In this document: one piece after another, positions 12,143 to 22,136 of the stretch
Numbering within the stretch: the first letter of the stretch is position 1
How the letters are laid out: the number at the start of each line of letters is the position of its first letter
Source of the DNA: Medicago truncatula
Lineage: Eukaryota > Streptophyta > Magnoliopsida > Fabales > Fabaceae
Assembly: GCF_003473485.1 (NCBI RefSeq)
Contig: NC_053043.1
Location: forward strand, 16,273,001-16,337,000
Reading direction: 5' to 3'
Length of the DNA: 64,000 nt
The notes under the pieces: generated by a model
The model's database searches: none
Seen by the model: only the letters and a program-made list of their open reading frames with translations
What the model was told of the DNA's origin: nothing
Position numbers and translations under genes: made by a program

Positions 12143-12150
12143 GATAAATA
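12143..12150 (+). promoter_or_regulatory. TATA-like element of defensin-like gene 2
   Basis: GATAAATA, 46 bases before the ATG, in the same relative position as in gene 1. Confidence 0.5.
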
Positions 12151-12195
12151 GACACTCAATATGAATAACAAACCAACATATTTTTGAATTGTATA

Positions 12196-12681
12196 ATGAC
12201 GAACCAAATGTCAACATCTTTCAATTTCTTTGCCATCTTGGTTTTAGTTGTTGCAGGTAATAGTCTTCTCCACCATTATCACATAGTTGTTAAATTATAA
12301 ATGATAAATCTCTAATTTTTTTCATTCAAATTTTGTACGAGCACAGGGCAATTAATACAGGTAGAAGGTGAATGCACAATAATTGTTGGTAGTTGTGCAA
12401 AAATAGATTGTGCAACTCATTGTCAAGCATATGGAAAAGGTGTTGCTGTTTTAGGATCCTCATGTTCATTCTACAACTTATGCACTTGTAGTTATGATCA
12501 GCCACCACCAGCATTATCATCACCAACTGGTCATTGTGATATTGGGATGGGAATTTGCACTGATGACTGTCTAAGTGATTGTTGCAACAAAAAGTGTGTT
12601 AGTAGATATAGTAAAACAGGTGCTGGGGTCTGTGTTAATGCCTTTCATATGCTTTTTTGCATTTGTAACTATCTTCGTTGA
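12196..12681 (+). CDS. Secreted two-domain defensin-like cysteine-rich peptide, gene 2
   Basis: Exons 12196-12256 and 12347-12681 give 131 residues. Exon 2 has no in-frame ATG near its start, so single-frame scanning misses this gene; it is recognised by its exon 1, splice sites and homology with gene 1. All 16 cysteines of the family are kept, with the CC pair in domain 2 and CxC at both domain ends. Differences from gene 1 cluster between cysteines (residues after the third and fourth cysteine, the proline-rich linker, and the segment before the last CxC). The frame is open throughout, so it is likely functional as a secreted peptide, but expression is not shown. Confidence 0.82.
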
Positions 12682-13399
12682 GTTTGATCTTAAAGGAAAT
12701 ACAATAAGCATATATGATATATTCCTAGCGATTTCAAATGTATTCTCTTCGTGATTTTATTCATCAATTAATTGATATATAGAATAATTGACCAACCGAA
12801 TAGAATATTTTGTAATAATTAGTTATAATAAGGAGGGTGTATTGAATTAAGAAGATATCAAAGGATTTTAATAGACTTTATTATGATAAGATAGTCGTGT
12901 GGTATTCAATCAAAACTTTTATAAAATTTATATAAATTTTGTGGTATTCAATTAAGACAATTAAGACTTTTTTTCAAAGCAACGAAATCCGTTGGCATTC
13001 AATTGAGATTTCTAAGAAATTTTAAAATGTTTCTTGGTATTGAATATTAAATGGATTTTAATGAATTCATTTATGGAATTGATTGTGTGAGACTTTTTAA
13101 TTAAAATACACGCATCCAACAAACTCTTGAGATTTTGTGATACTCTTTCAATTTATTTATTTTTGGTACAATACTCTTCCAAATTCTTTTATGTTCTAAT
13201 GTGAAAATGGCCGGTTATATCTTTTAATGGTTTCAAATACTAGAATTGATTCATTGATCCATTGTTTCTTTTAGTTGATTACTGTACTTTTGTTTTATGG
13301 TCTGTTAAGAAAAATGCAAGTGTTTCAAATATAAATTGTTGCTTAACGTCGAAAACTTAACTTGATTCATCGTTTCAAATATTAGAAGTTTTTTCTAAT

Positions 13400-14220
13400 G
13401 AGTGGGGATATTTTGACTCCAATAGTAAGTTTGGTTACTTACTCCAAATCTTAGCCTTTGATTTTATTATCAATTGATGGCTTGGATTGAATAATAATAA
13501 GTGATATGGTAGACTTTAATTTTCTTCTATATTAGAGTTAACACTCATCCCCTCAAAATGGTAAAACAATTAATTACTTTTACTTGATTTTTTTTTTTTT
13601 TGGATAAACTTGATTGTTTTTTCTATTCTCCTCCCTTTGCTTTTTTATACGCGTTAGGGAAACTTTTTTGTAAAGATCTTGAACCTGTGCATCTAATACT
13701 CTCACTTACATCGTTACATAAAAAATAAAAATAAAAAAAACATTTAGTCACAGGAATAATACGAAGATAAAAAAAAAACTCAAACCAAAACATGTGTAAG
13801 AATTGAATACTTAATTATTTCAAAGTTTAATTTAAATTGATCATGGAAAAATTACAATGATTGCTTTCTACCATGCCTTGTTTAAAAAATAAAAAAAAAT
13901 AGTTATCTTTTCTGTTCACGGTACCCCTTGACCTGTGGATAAGCCTTTACCAAAAAAATTTCTTATGTGTATGAAAAAAAACAAAGAGAGAAGAATAAAA
14001 AAAAACAACCAATTAAAAAACTCATTACCATTTTGAAGTGATGAGTATTAACTCCAATAAAGAAGAAAATTAAAGTCTACTATATCACTTATTATTATTC
14101 AATCCAAGCCATCAATTGATAATAGAACTAAAGGCTAAGATTTGAAGTAAGTAACCAAACTTATTCTTGGAGTCAAAATATCCCTCCTTTTTTTTTTTTT
14201 TTTTGGTACAATCCCTCCTC
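13400..14220. mobile_element. Non-autonomous Mutator-like element downstream of gene 2
   Basis: The 821-bp element has TIRs of about 160 bp (from 13400 and ending about 14190) containing GATATTTTGACTCCAA. A 9-bp duplication TTTTCTAAT flanks it at 13391-13399 and 14221-14229. The right end carries an additional stretch, a T-run followed by GGTACAATCCCTCC, that partly repeats the terminal CCCTCC. The insertion is absent from the matching flank of gene 1 (about 4800), so it post-dates the split of those two copies. The interior has no gene. Confidence 0.83.
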
Positions 14221-14369
14221 TTTTCTAATTATGCTATATCATAATTAGATAGTTGATCAAACTTTACACATTGATGTATATATTCTATTCACCTGAAAAA
14301 GAAAAGGCAATCATTTCAATTATCTTACATATCTCTCTCTCTATCTATCTCTCTCCATATGTTGTGAAA

Positions 14370-14515
14370 CTTTTAATTCTTATGTTATTTGTGACTCTTG
14401 GCAAACATGATAAATTGCCATTTTCTAATTCTCAAACTATAACTTTGATGCCTTTTGATATTTTACGTAGTGATTTATGGAGATCTCCAATTTTATGTTT
14501 AGTTCGTCATTGATG
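14370..14515 (+). pseudogene. Copia integrase fragment
   Basis: A frame here reads LGKHDKLPF, then PFDILRSDLW and a short tail before a stop. This matches the GAG-pre-integrase to integrase-core junction of Ty1/copia polyproteins (H-x-GK, then the first catalytic D in SDLW). It is truncated on both sides and not functional. Confidence 0.7.
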
Positions 14516-15017
14516 ACAGGTCATCTTACATTATTCTTAGCATGTTTTTCAGTCATTTTCAGTAGGTTTTTCATCCACACTAGAGGAGTATTAGAACAAT
14601 TGCTTATGATTTTGGGACATTTATAATGTTTTCTATTTTTGAGCCATATAATGCTACTTTTCCTGAAACATAGCAATTCTAGAGTGTGTTGATGTGCTTC
14701 ACGAAGAAATCATGCAAACCGGAAAAGCAAAACTTTGGAAGATGTTGGGAATAACATGAATAAATATTCATGAGGTCTTGAAAGAAATTACAAAGGGAGG
14801 AATTTTGTGCCCAAGTCCCAATACATCTTTCATGGAAGCAAACGCCCAAAAAGACGAAGAAACAAGCGTTTATACACATGAAAACATATTGGCGCCCCCG
14901 AGCATGACCTAGGCGCCTTGAGCATGCAATTCTACACACTCATGCACCTTGGGCATGAGCCAGGCACCCTGAGCATTCAAAATTTGCACTCATGCACTTG
15001 GAAATTGGGCCAATATT
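14516..15017. other. Non-coding remainder of a copia relic
   Basis: No frame is maintained. Short GC-rich phrases built on GCGCC and GAGCATG recur at about 14890-14980. I see no other feature. Confidence 0.4.
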
Positions 15018-15390
15018 GCAGATGGTTCCATTGAGAGATTTAAAGCACGTTTAGCTGCTAAAGGATATACTCAAATTGAAGGTTTGGACTACTTTGACAC
15101 TTATTCTCCTGTTGTCAAACTTACTACAGTCAGAGTGGTGATTGCTTTGGCATCTATTCACCATTGGTTTATCCATCAACTTGATGTAAACAATGCATTC
15201 CTTCATGGTGAACTGCGAGAGAATGTTTACATGCAGTTACCTCGAATAATTGAAGCTTCTAAACCTAATCGAGTTTGTAAATTGGTAAAATCTCTCTATG
15301 GTTTAAAGCAGGCCAGTAGAAAATGGTATGAAAGGCTCGCTGCTTTATTACTGGCTCAAGGATATAAGCATGCAAATTCAGACCACTCTC
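15018..15390 (+). pseudogene. Copia reverse transcriptase fragment
   Basis: The frame reads [14 protein letters not shown], then [24 protein letters not shown] and [14 protein letters not shown], the N-terminal part of Ty1/copia reverse transcriptase, where FLHGxL carries an active-site aspartate in the preceding DVNNAF. The frame stops just after DHSQ, where it is joined to LTR-like sequence. The YxDD region is missing, so it is dead. Confidence 0.87.
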
Positions 15391-15916
15391 AATGTTGTGG
15401 GAGGAACTAGTATAAAATTGCTTTGTGAATTCCCTTTAAAGTGAAAGGGGGCTGGACTACTCATGTGTTGTGGGAGGAACTAGTATAAAATTGCTTTGTG
15501 ACTGTATTCTTTTTCCTTATCTCTTTATCTGCATGTTGTACTTTATCCGCTGCATTTCGATGTTGTGTCAGAATCTACATACCTCTAACCAAGCTTTGAC
15601 TCACAGAAAAAGAATCTACGAAAAACCAACACAATATATGATCCACATTTAATCTTATAACTAAAGTTCAAAACATTACCAAAGTTGTTCATTGTTTTCA
15701 ATTTTCATACTTGTTAGGCTTGATTTAACTATCAACAAAGTTTTTAATATAATAATAAAAGATAGAACAAATGACTTCATTTATGTTTTGTGCTTGTTGC
15801 GTGCTTGAAGAAAGTTGTCTTACCTCATGGACATAAAGCTATAATAAGAAATACAAATGACTTCATTTATGTTTTGTGCTTGTTGAGTTCTTCGTTGATA
15901 CAAAGCTAAGTGTTAC
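15391..15916 (+). repeat. Left part of duplicated flank, interrupted by the Ogre-like element
   Basis: It is similar to 10390-10885. A stretch around TGTTGTGGGAGGAACTAGTA occurs twice in tandem (near 15392 and 15466). The last bases, GTTAC at 15912-15916, are the target duplication of the Ogre-like element. Confidence 0.85.
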
Positions 15917-18900
15917 TGTTATACCCTGTTTTTGGACCTAAAAATACTGGGCCCAATTTCATTTCAAACTTTGTCAATTATCAAGTTTCAACTGCACAGT
16001 TCAAATTGTCTCTGCCTCGCAGTATTTTCAATCACAATTTTACCTATGTTTTTCTTGCATAAAACTTTTCAAAATGTCTTTACTTGTCTTGTAAGGCATT
16101 CAAAAGTGTCTCTGAATCATTACATTGCTTTTTCTACAGTTTATTTCAAAATTTGCAAAAAAGTCATACAGAAGGGTATTTTGGTCATTTCCTGCAGTGG
16201 GACCCATTTTCATCCTTGTGACTGTCTCTGAGTCTTTTCAGATTGTTTTTTAACATTTCATCAGTAAACCCTGTTAAATTCATTTCAAACTTGCGTCTGA
16301 GTCAGTGTTAAGTCAATTTCAATCTGTTTAGGTCATTTTTAGCCCTAGGGGCATTTTGGTCATTTCACACAAAATTTTGGCATAGAGAGGTTACTTTGAA
16401 GTACCTCATTTAGGCCGTTGGTTCGTTTTAGTCCGTTTTGTCAATTTTATTTTAGTTTCACTTTACGTTTTGTCAGGTTACCAATTTTATTTTTTTTATT
16501 TTTTTATTTTATTTTACATTTTGGTCCCCAAAGAGGTCCAAAATTGCATCCCAGTCCAATTTTCTTTCCAATTTACATTTCAGTCCTTTTTGGTTAATTG
16601 CAGTTTAGTCCTTAAAATTCTTATTTTTGCAGAAAGGTCCAAATTTCATTTTTTGTCCAAGGCCGTGCCATTCTTTTTTTTCAGGTCCAGGTGTCACTTT
16701 CTCATTTGTTCAGAAGCACACATGTCAAGCTATAAAAGGTGTACAGTGCCACACAGACCCATTAATCACACGCCAACTCATAAACACAATCAGATTCTCT
16801 CTCTCCATTCAGTTGGATCAGAAACAGAAAATTTCTCAGAATTTCTCAAGAACACCAAGAACAAAAAACCCTAACCGTTTTCCAGAAACTCAAAAATTCA
16901 TCAGAATCAACAATTTTCGCATCAATCCTCAGAGATTCGTGTGAATCTTCATCACCGGATTGAAGAATTCTCCTACAATTCAAAGTGCGAGCTCACATTG
17001 AAGCAAGCTCAAGCACTGATCATAGGGATTTTTCACGCAGATTCAAGGAGTATTGAAGCAAGCTCAAACACGAAATCACAGAGAGAGAAGTAGAGGAAGA
17101 ATCAGAGAAGATGAAGAAGCAGAACCGGTAAACCGATTTATTTTCGGTCCAAAAGCAAGCAAAATCATCAAAATCATCAAGAACAGAATCAAAGTTTTCC
17201 AAAGATTTCCTCCATTAAAGGTTTCAACCAAAACCTTAGGTAAAACTCATAATCTCTTTTCAAGAAGTGTTAATCATAGTTTAAACCGGTAAAAAAAATC
17301 ACGCAAGCAAAGCAGATCCAGAATTTCCAGAATTCAAAGAAAACCGTAACCGTAAGCACGAAACCTAGATCCGTAAGGATCTAAGTTTTGAAAACAAGAA
17401 CAAGCACCAGAGAAGCAGTAAACAACGAAACGATGTAGATCCGTGAAGATCTAAACCTTTTCTTTCAAAAAATCAAAGAAAATCAATTTTCAAAACCGTA
17501 CGAAATTTTCAGATCTACATCGCATCAAGCTGTGTTTGGGAAAATGATTGCTGGATTCGTGTTTAGGGTTAAAGGACGAATCAAAAGACGTAAAAATCTT
17601 TAAGTTCTGGAAATTTTTCACCGGAAACTGCATGAACTCGCCGGAGAAGATGAAGTTTCCGGCGGACCTTCAAGGTCTCCGCCGTAGCTTCATCCTCGCC
17701 GGCGGCGAGGTTAGAGAGAGGTGGGAGATGAGAGAAGAGAGAAGAATTTAGAGAGAGAAAGGAAAGTGGGAAATGATTTAAACCGGTCCCCCTTCACTTT
17801 TATAGCCAGTGAACCGGACCGGTCCAGAACCGGTCCATTCCCCTTTGATTCCTGGCCGTTTGATCTAGGGTTTCAGGATCCTGGATCAATCGTGTGGTTC
17901 CTGTGCATCTGGACCTTGTAGTTTTGGGCTTTGGTTTGGGCTCAAGTTTCTTTTACGTTTTTTTGCTTTTTTGCTACTTGCACCATACTTGCCTGCTGTT
18001 TGCACCCTTTGTTCATGTTAATTTTTATCAATAAATTCCAAGAAATTTACCATGTCATTTTACTATTTTTCTTGATAATTTTCAGTGGTATTTTGCTTGG
18101 AAAAGTTGGTAAAAATTTTAGTGTTGTTTTGTCAAGGGTTTTTACTATTTTAAGTCACTTTTCTCGCATTTTTACCTGTTACTTCATGTGCATAATGTTC
18201 GTGTTCGTCATGTTTGATTTGCATACTATTCCATATGAATTTTGCTACTGTTTGCTATGCATATGTCACTGTTTTGATGTGTTGAGTTTTGTTCTTGCAT
18301 CATGTGCATTATTCATTACATGTTTCCGGCTTATTTTCATCGTCACTTTACCGTTTTATGCCGTACTTTCTTCCATCGCTTCATGCCATATTCTTTCTTT
18401 TTTACCATTTTCTACTAACATTTCCTTTCATATTGATCACTTCATAGCACTTCACCATTTCACTATCTCCTCCACTTTCTTTAGCTTAGCATTTATTTTT
18501 GCAAATTTTAATTCATTTGGTGATGTAATTTGTTATCATTGGTATGTAGCTTGGCAAAGGGGCCATAGAATGTATTTAGGCAATTTTTGTAATGTGGACT
18601 ATGGACACTATGACGCACCGGCACGCACACACTCACCCTAGATGTATGCCTAGGATTGCATGTGTAGATGTATGGCTAGGATTGCATGGTTAGATGAACG
18701 CTTAGGTTTAAACACTTAGAGAAAATCCAACTTTTTCCAAAACATGCAAATAACCTCACTTGAAAACCTTTCTTGAAAATAAAATAGGAGTCAAAACTCC
18801 TTATTTCCCTTTTATTTTCTTAAGTAAAATTTCTAATAAATCTTAACTATACTTGGACTTCATTTTGAAAAAGCTAACTCCACCTCACTTTTTTCCAAAT

Positions 18901-19350
18901 CTCATGCCCTTGAGGCCTCTCATCTCTATTCTTCAAAATCTCTTTTCAAACTTAAAATCAACCAACAAAAACAAAAACTATTTTTTGAGAATGAACTACG
19001 ATCGGTTTTGATCCCGTAAAACGGTACGTAGGCAAGGGACTTTAACCCCTCCAAGCCGAAATAAAAATCAAATTCTACTTCTTCTCACCCCCATTCTTCA
19101 CTAATCACACCTTCTTTTCTACAAGTAGACAATAAAAATAAAGCGTAGAAATCAACTTAGGAGAGCGGTTCTTATGGAATACCATAATCGCTCCGGGTGC
19201 CTAACACCTTCCCGTAGCGAAAACGACCCCCGAATCTAGAACTTTTTAAGGGTTTTTCTCCTTTTACCCTTCCCAAGAAAAAAGAGAGATATCAACGGTC
19301 GAAAGGTTCAAGTCCAATTAATGGCTTGGCACCCAAAAACCATGATAACA
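15917..19350 (+). repeat. 5' LTR of the Ogre-like element
   Basis: 3434 bp. It differs from the 3' LTR by a C at 16620 (T at 27521) and by lacking an 11-bp tandem duplication found at about 27381-27391. The open frames in it, the longest about 236 codons, are identical in both LTRs, have no domain, and are not called as genes. Confidence 0.95.
16731..16739 (+). promoter_or_regulatory. Probable TATA box of the 5' LTR
   Basis: TATAAAAGG sits about 0.8 kb into the LTR. The C-rich, pyrimidine-rich stretch about 50 bases later is a plausible start region. The identical site in the 3' LTR is at 27632-27640. Confidence 0.55.
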
Positions 19351-19354
19351 GAAA

Positions 19355-19372
19355 TGGCGACTTCACTGGGGA
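19355..19372 (+). other. Primer-binding site of the Ogre-like element
   Basis: TGGCGACTTCACTGGGGA begins four bases after the LTR end. It resembles the site reported for Ogre elements, which use a tRNA-Arg primer. The tRNA identity is from knowledge of the family, not checked here. Confidence 0.7.
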
Positions 19373-20288
19373 TTCTTTTTAGCGGGTCGCGCCTAGTTTT
19401 CCTTAGTTTATATTTACGCTTTGTTTTATTGCTTACATATGTGAATACTTGTTTATTTTCATTTGACGTGTGGGGTGAGAATATCAAAAGTCCTATACCC
19501 GGGCTGAGTGAACTTATGTTTAGGTAGAGATATAATCGACAATTCGATCCGGGGGTTGCCTCGTGTATTGGATTATGCGATCAATCTCACATAGCTGAGG
19601 CATTTTGAAGGTGATATTGTCGGCGTGTGTTGTCATGCTTAGGCACTTCACTTTCAATTGTTCGACGAAGCTATGAACCGTAGTTACCAAACCCATCCTA
19701 GCCTTTTTAGGACGTAGTGCGGTGGCTAAATTGAGTGTTGTCTCAAACTTTAGTTGTCACGCGATACTACACTCAAACTAGACCTTCTCACAAATAATCA
19801 TGGAACGGGTGTCGTCCTGTACTACCATGATATATGTGAGAGAGGTTGCAGTTTGGGAACTGTGTTAGAACCTTGGTTACTACTATCCAAAGCCTTAGTT
19901 CACCGGACGCCGTGTCCATCCGTGGCCCTGTTACTTTGAATCTCAACCCACCTTGTTCTTTGTAACTAAACAAAACAACCATGCATACATGCATTCATGC
20001 ATAAGTTTTTTTTTACGCATACATCGAAGATTTTTTTAGACAGATCGAAACATTGTAAGACACCGCAGGTGTGAACTTGTATTCATAAGTTTACCATTGT
20101 AAAACCTTATTTTGCTTGTTTAACAGTGTTTACAATGTTTCGAATTTGTTTAAAAAGTCCTTCGATGACATTAAAAAGAGTCGTTTTTGCATTTGCATCT
20201 GCATATCATGCATCATATGCATCATACATCGGTCACAAAGGCTTCCAATTGCTCACTACTTCCTGGTTCCTCTGCCACAGTTTGAAAA
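19373..20288 (+). other. Leader region of the Ogre-like element
   Basis: About 0.9 kb with no convincing long frame. Full Ogre elements may carry an extra ORF before gag; I do not see one preserved here. Confidence 0.5.
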
Positions 20289-20363
20289 GTGGCTCGTGCT
20301 CAGAAGGTCTACGAACCTGATAGAATCGATCGATCCAGAGAGTACAGAAGAAGGAAAAAGGCT

Positions 20364-21452
20364 ATGGAAGAAGAGAACGCTCAGCTCCGTACCGAGTTAG
20401 CCACTCTAAGGGAGGAATTGGCTAAAGCTAATGATGTCATGACTGCTCTGCTAGCCGCTCAAGAACAATCAGCTACGGCTATCCCTATAGCCACAGCTGC
20501 ACCGGTGACTACAAGCGTGCTCCCAACCACATCTGCAGACGCTCGCTTTGCTATGACAGCTGGGTTTCCGTATGGGCTTCCACCGTTCTTCACTCCCAGT
20601 ACTGCAGCTGGCGTTTCTGGTACTGTCAATAATGGCCAGATTCCTGGGAAGAACCATGTCTCTGTCAATACCACCTTGCCTCAGACAACGGCCACTCTGG
20701 ATCGATTGAGCTATCGGGGAACTCCCTTGGGAATGAGCACCTTTCTGGTTAAAGCCTTCGACGGATCCCGTAAGAACATTCTTGGGGAGATAGATCTGCC
20801 AATAACTATCTGTCCCGAAACCTTTCTGATCACGTTCCAGGTCATGGACATCAATGCTGCTCAGCTACCTCCGTCGTACACGTATGCGCAATACTCTCAG
20901 CATCCCTTCTTTCCACCATTCTATCATCAGTATTCTTTGCCATCGGGTCAACCTCAGGTACCCGTTAATGCCGTCGTCCAGCGAATGCAACAACAGCCTC
21001 CAGCTCAACAACGACAGCAGCAACAGGCTAGACCTACCTTTCCTCTGATACCAATGTTATATGCTGAATTACTCCCGACTCTACTTCTCAAAGGGCACTG
21101 CACAACCAGACAGGGCAAGCCTCCACCTGATCCATCGCCTCCCAAGTTCCGTTCGGACCTCAAGTGTGATTTCCATCAAGGTGCTATGGGTCATGATGGC
21201 GAAGGATGCTACGCGTTGAGGTACATTGTAAAAAAACTCATAGACCAAGGAAAATTGACCTTTGAGAATAACGTCCCTCATGTCGTCGACAATCCTCTTC
21301 CGAATCACGCTGCTGTAAACATGATTGAGGTATATGAGGAAGCTCCCAGATCGGACGTTTGTAACGTTGCAACTCCTCTGGTGCCACTACACATCGAGTT
21401 ATGCCAAGCCTCCTCTCTGTTTGACCATGATCATGCCAATTGCCAAGAATGA
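20364..21452 (+). pseudogene. Scrambled gag with an embedded protease fragment
   Basis: The frame is open from 20289; the first ATG is at 20364. The N-terminal part is a charged coiled-coil-like stretch (MEEENAQLRTELATLREEL) followed by an Ala/Thr/Pro region. Codons at about 20697-20858 instead encode LSYRGTPL, FLVKAFDGSRK, GEIDLP and ITFQVMDIN, which I recognise as retropepsin sequence normally found after gag. Gag then resumes with a Gln/Pro stretch and a knuckle-like CDFHQGAMGHDGEGC. The capsid core expected between these parts is absent. The TGA at 21450 replaces a codon in a frame that continues as NPLGCCVVQNDIQS, so this is also a nonsense mutation. Confidence 0.82.
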
Positions 21453-21825
21453 TTATGTAATCCTTTGGGTTGCTGCGTTGTTCAAAATGACATCCAGAGC
21501 TTGATGAACAACAATCATTTGACTGTCAGCGACGTCTGTGTGATTGTGCCAGTCTTTCATGATCCGCCCGTCAAGAGCGTGCCTTCAAAAGAGAATGTTG
21601 AGCCTCTAAGTGATAAGGCTGCCCGGACCAGTACCTTATACTTCTACAAAGGCTATTCCTTACAAGTACAATGCCACATGAATCTTCTACAGTGCTGAGT
21701 TTATCAATGCAATTACTGAAGAGGCGACTGGATGTAGTCCTAGGCCTATGTTTGTTATACCAGGAGGCATTGCGAGAAATTGTGATGCCATCAACATTCA
21801 TTCAATCATGCATGTTTCCGAATAA
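21453..21825 (+). pseudogene. Gag C-terminus and protease remnants, frameshifted
   Basis: The gag frame continues to about 21610, then switches to a frame reading VIRLPGPVPYTSTKAIPYKY. After about 21680 the text jumps to AEFINAITEEATG and ends HVSE with TAA at 21823-21825, the usual C-terminus before the Ogre intron. The retropepsin catalytic region between these two pieces is missing, so this is a deletion joined near 21680-21695. Confidence 0.72.
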
Positions 21826-22116
21826 TGTGTCTTGTTGCTTAAGTGTTTTGTTTTTCAAAATAACCATCCTCTCGCTCTGCCCGAAGCGAAAGTGATATTT
21901 CTGGAAGGGCGTGTTTGTTTCGGCATCGCCGTTATTAACAAAAATCGTCGTTTCTTTCACGACTTTTATTTTTTAGTGATTTTTTTTTTCTTTTTTTCTT
22001 GGAAATAATGGTAATACCAGAAAAAACCAAAACATCTTTATTTTTCTTATCAATTTCAAAGAACTGCATAAAAGAAAAAAAACCATTTTCTAAAATCATT
22101 CAACCATTCTATGCAG
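21826..22116 (+). other. Probable Ogre intron remnant with 3' splice site
   Basis: The stretch is T-rich and ends CCATTCTATGCAG at 22104-22116. The next bases open a frame reading LNHNKPVEHSN and then PPNFEFPVYEAEDEED, the usual start of the RT-containing exon in this lineage. Ogre elements are known to splice an intron between protease and RT. The donor is not certain. Confidence 0.6.
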
Positions 22117-22136
22117 TTTGAACCATAATAAACCCG

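Noticed and set aside
17931-18641. 236-codon hydrophobic open frame in the 5' LTR, identical copy at 28832-29542
   Set aside because: No domain, T-rich composition and location within an LTR. Identity between copies reflects LTR age, not selection.
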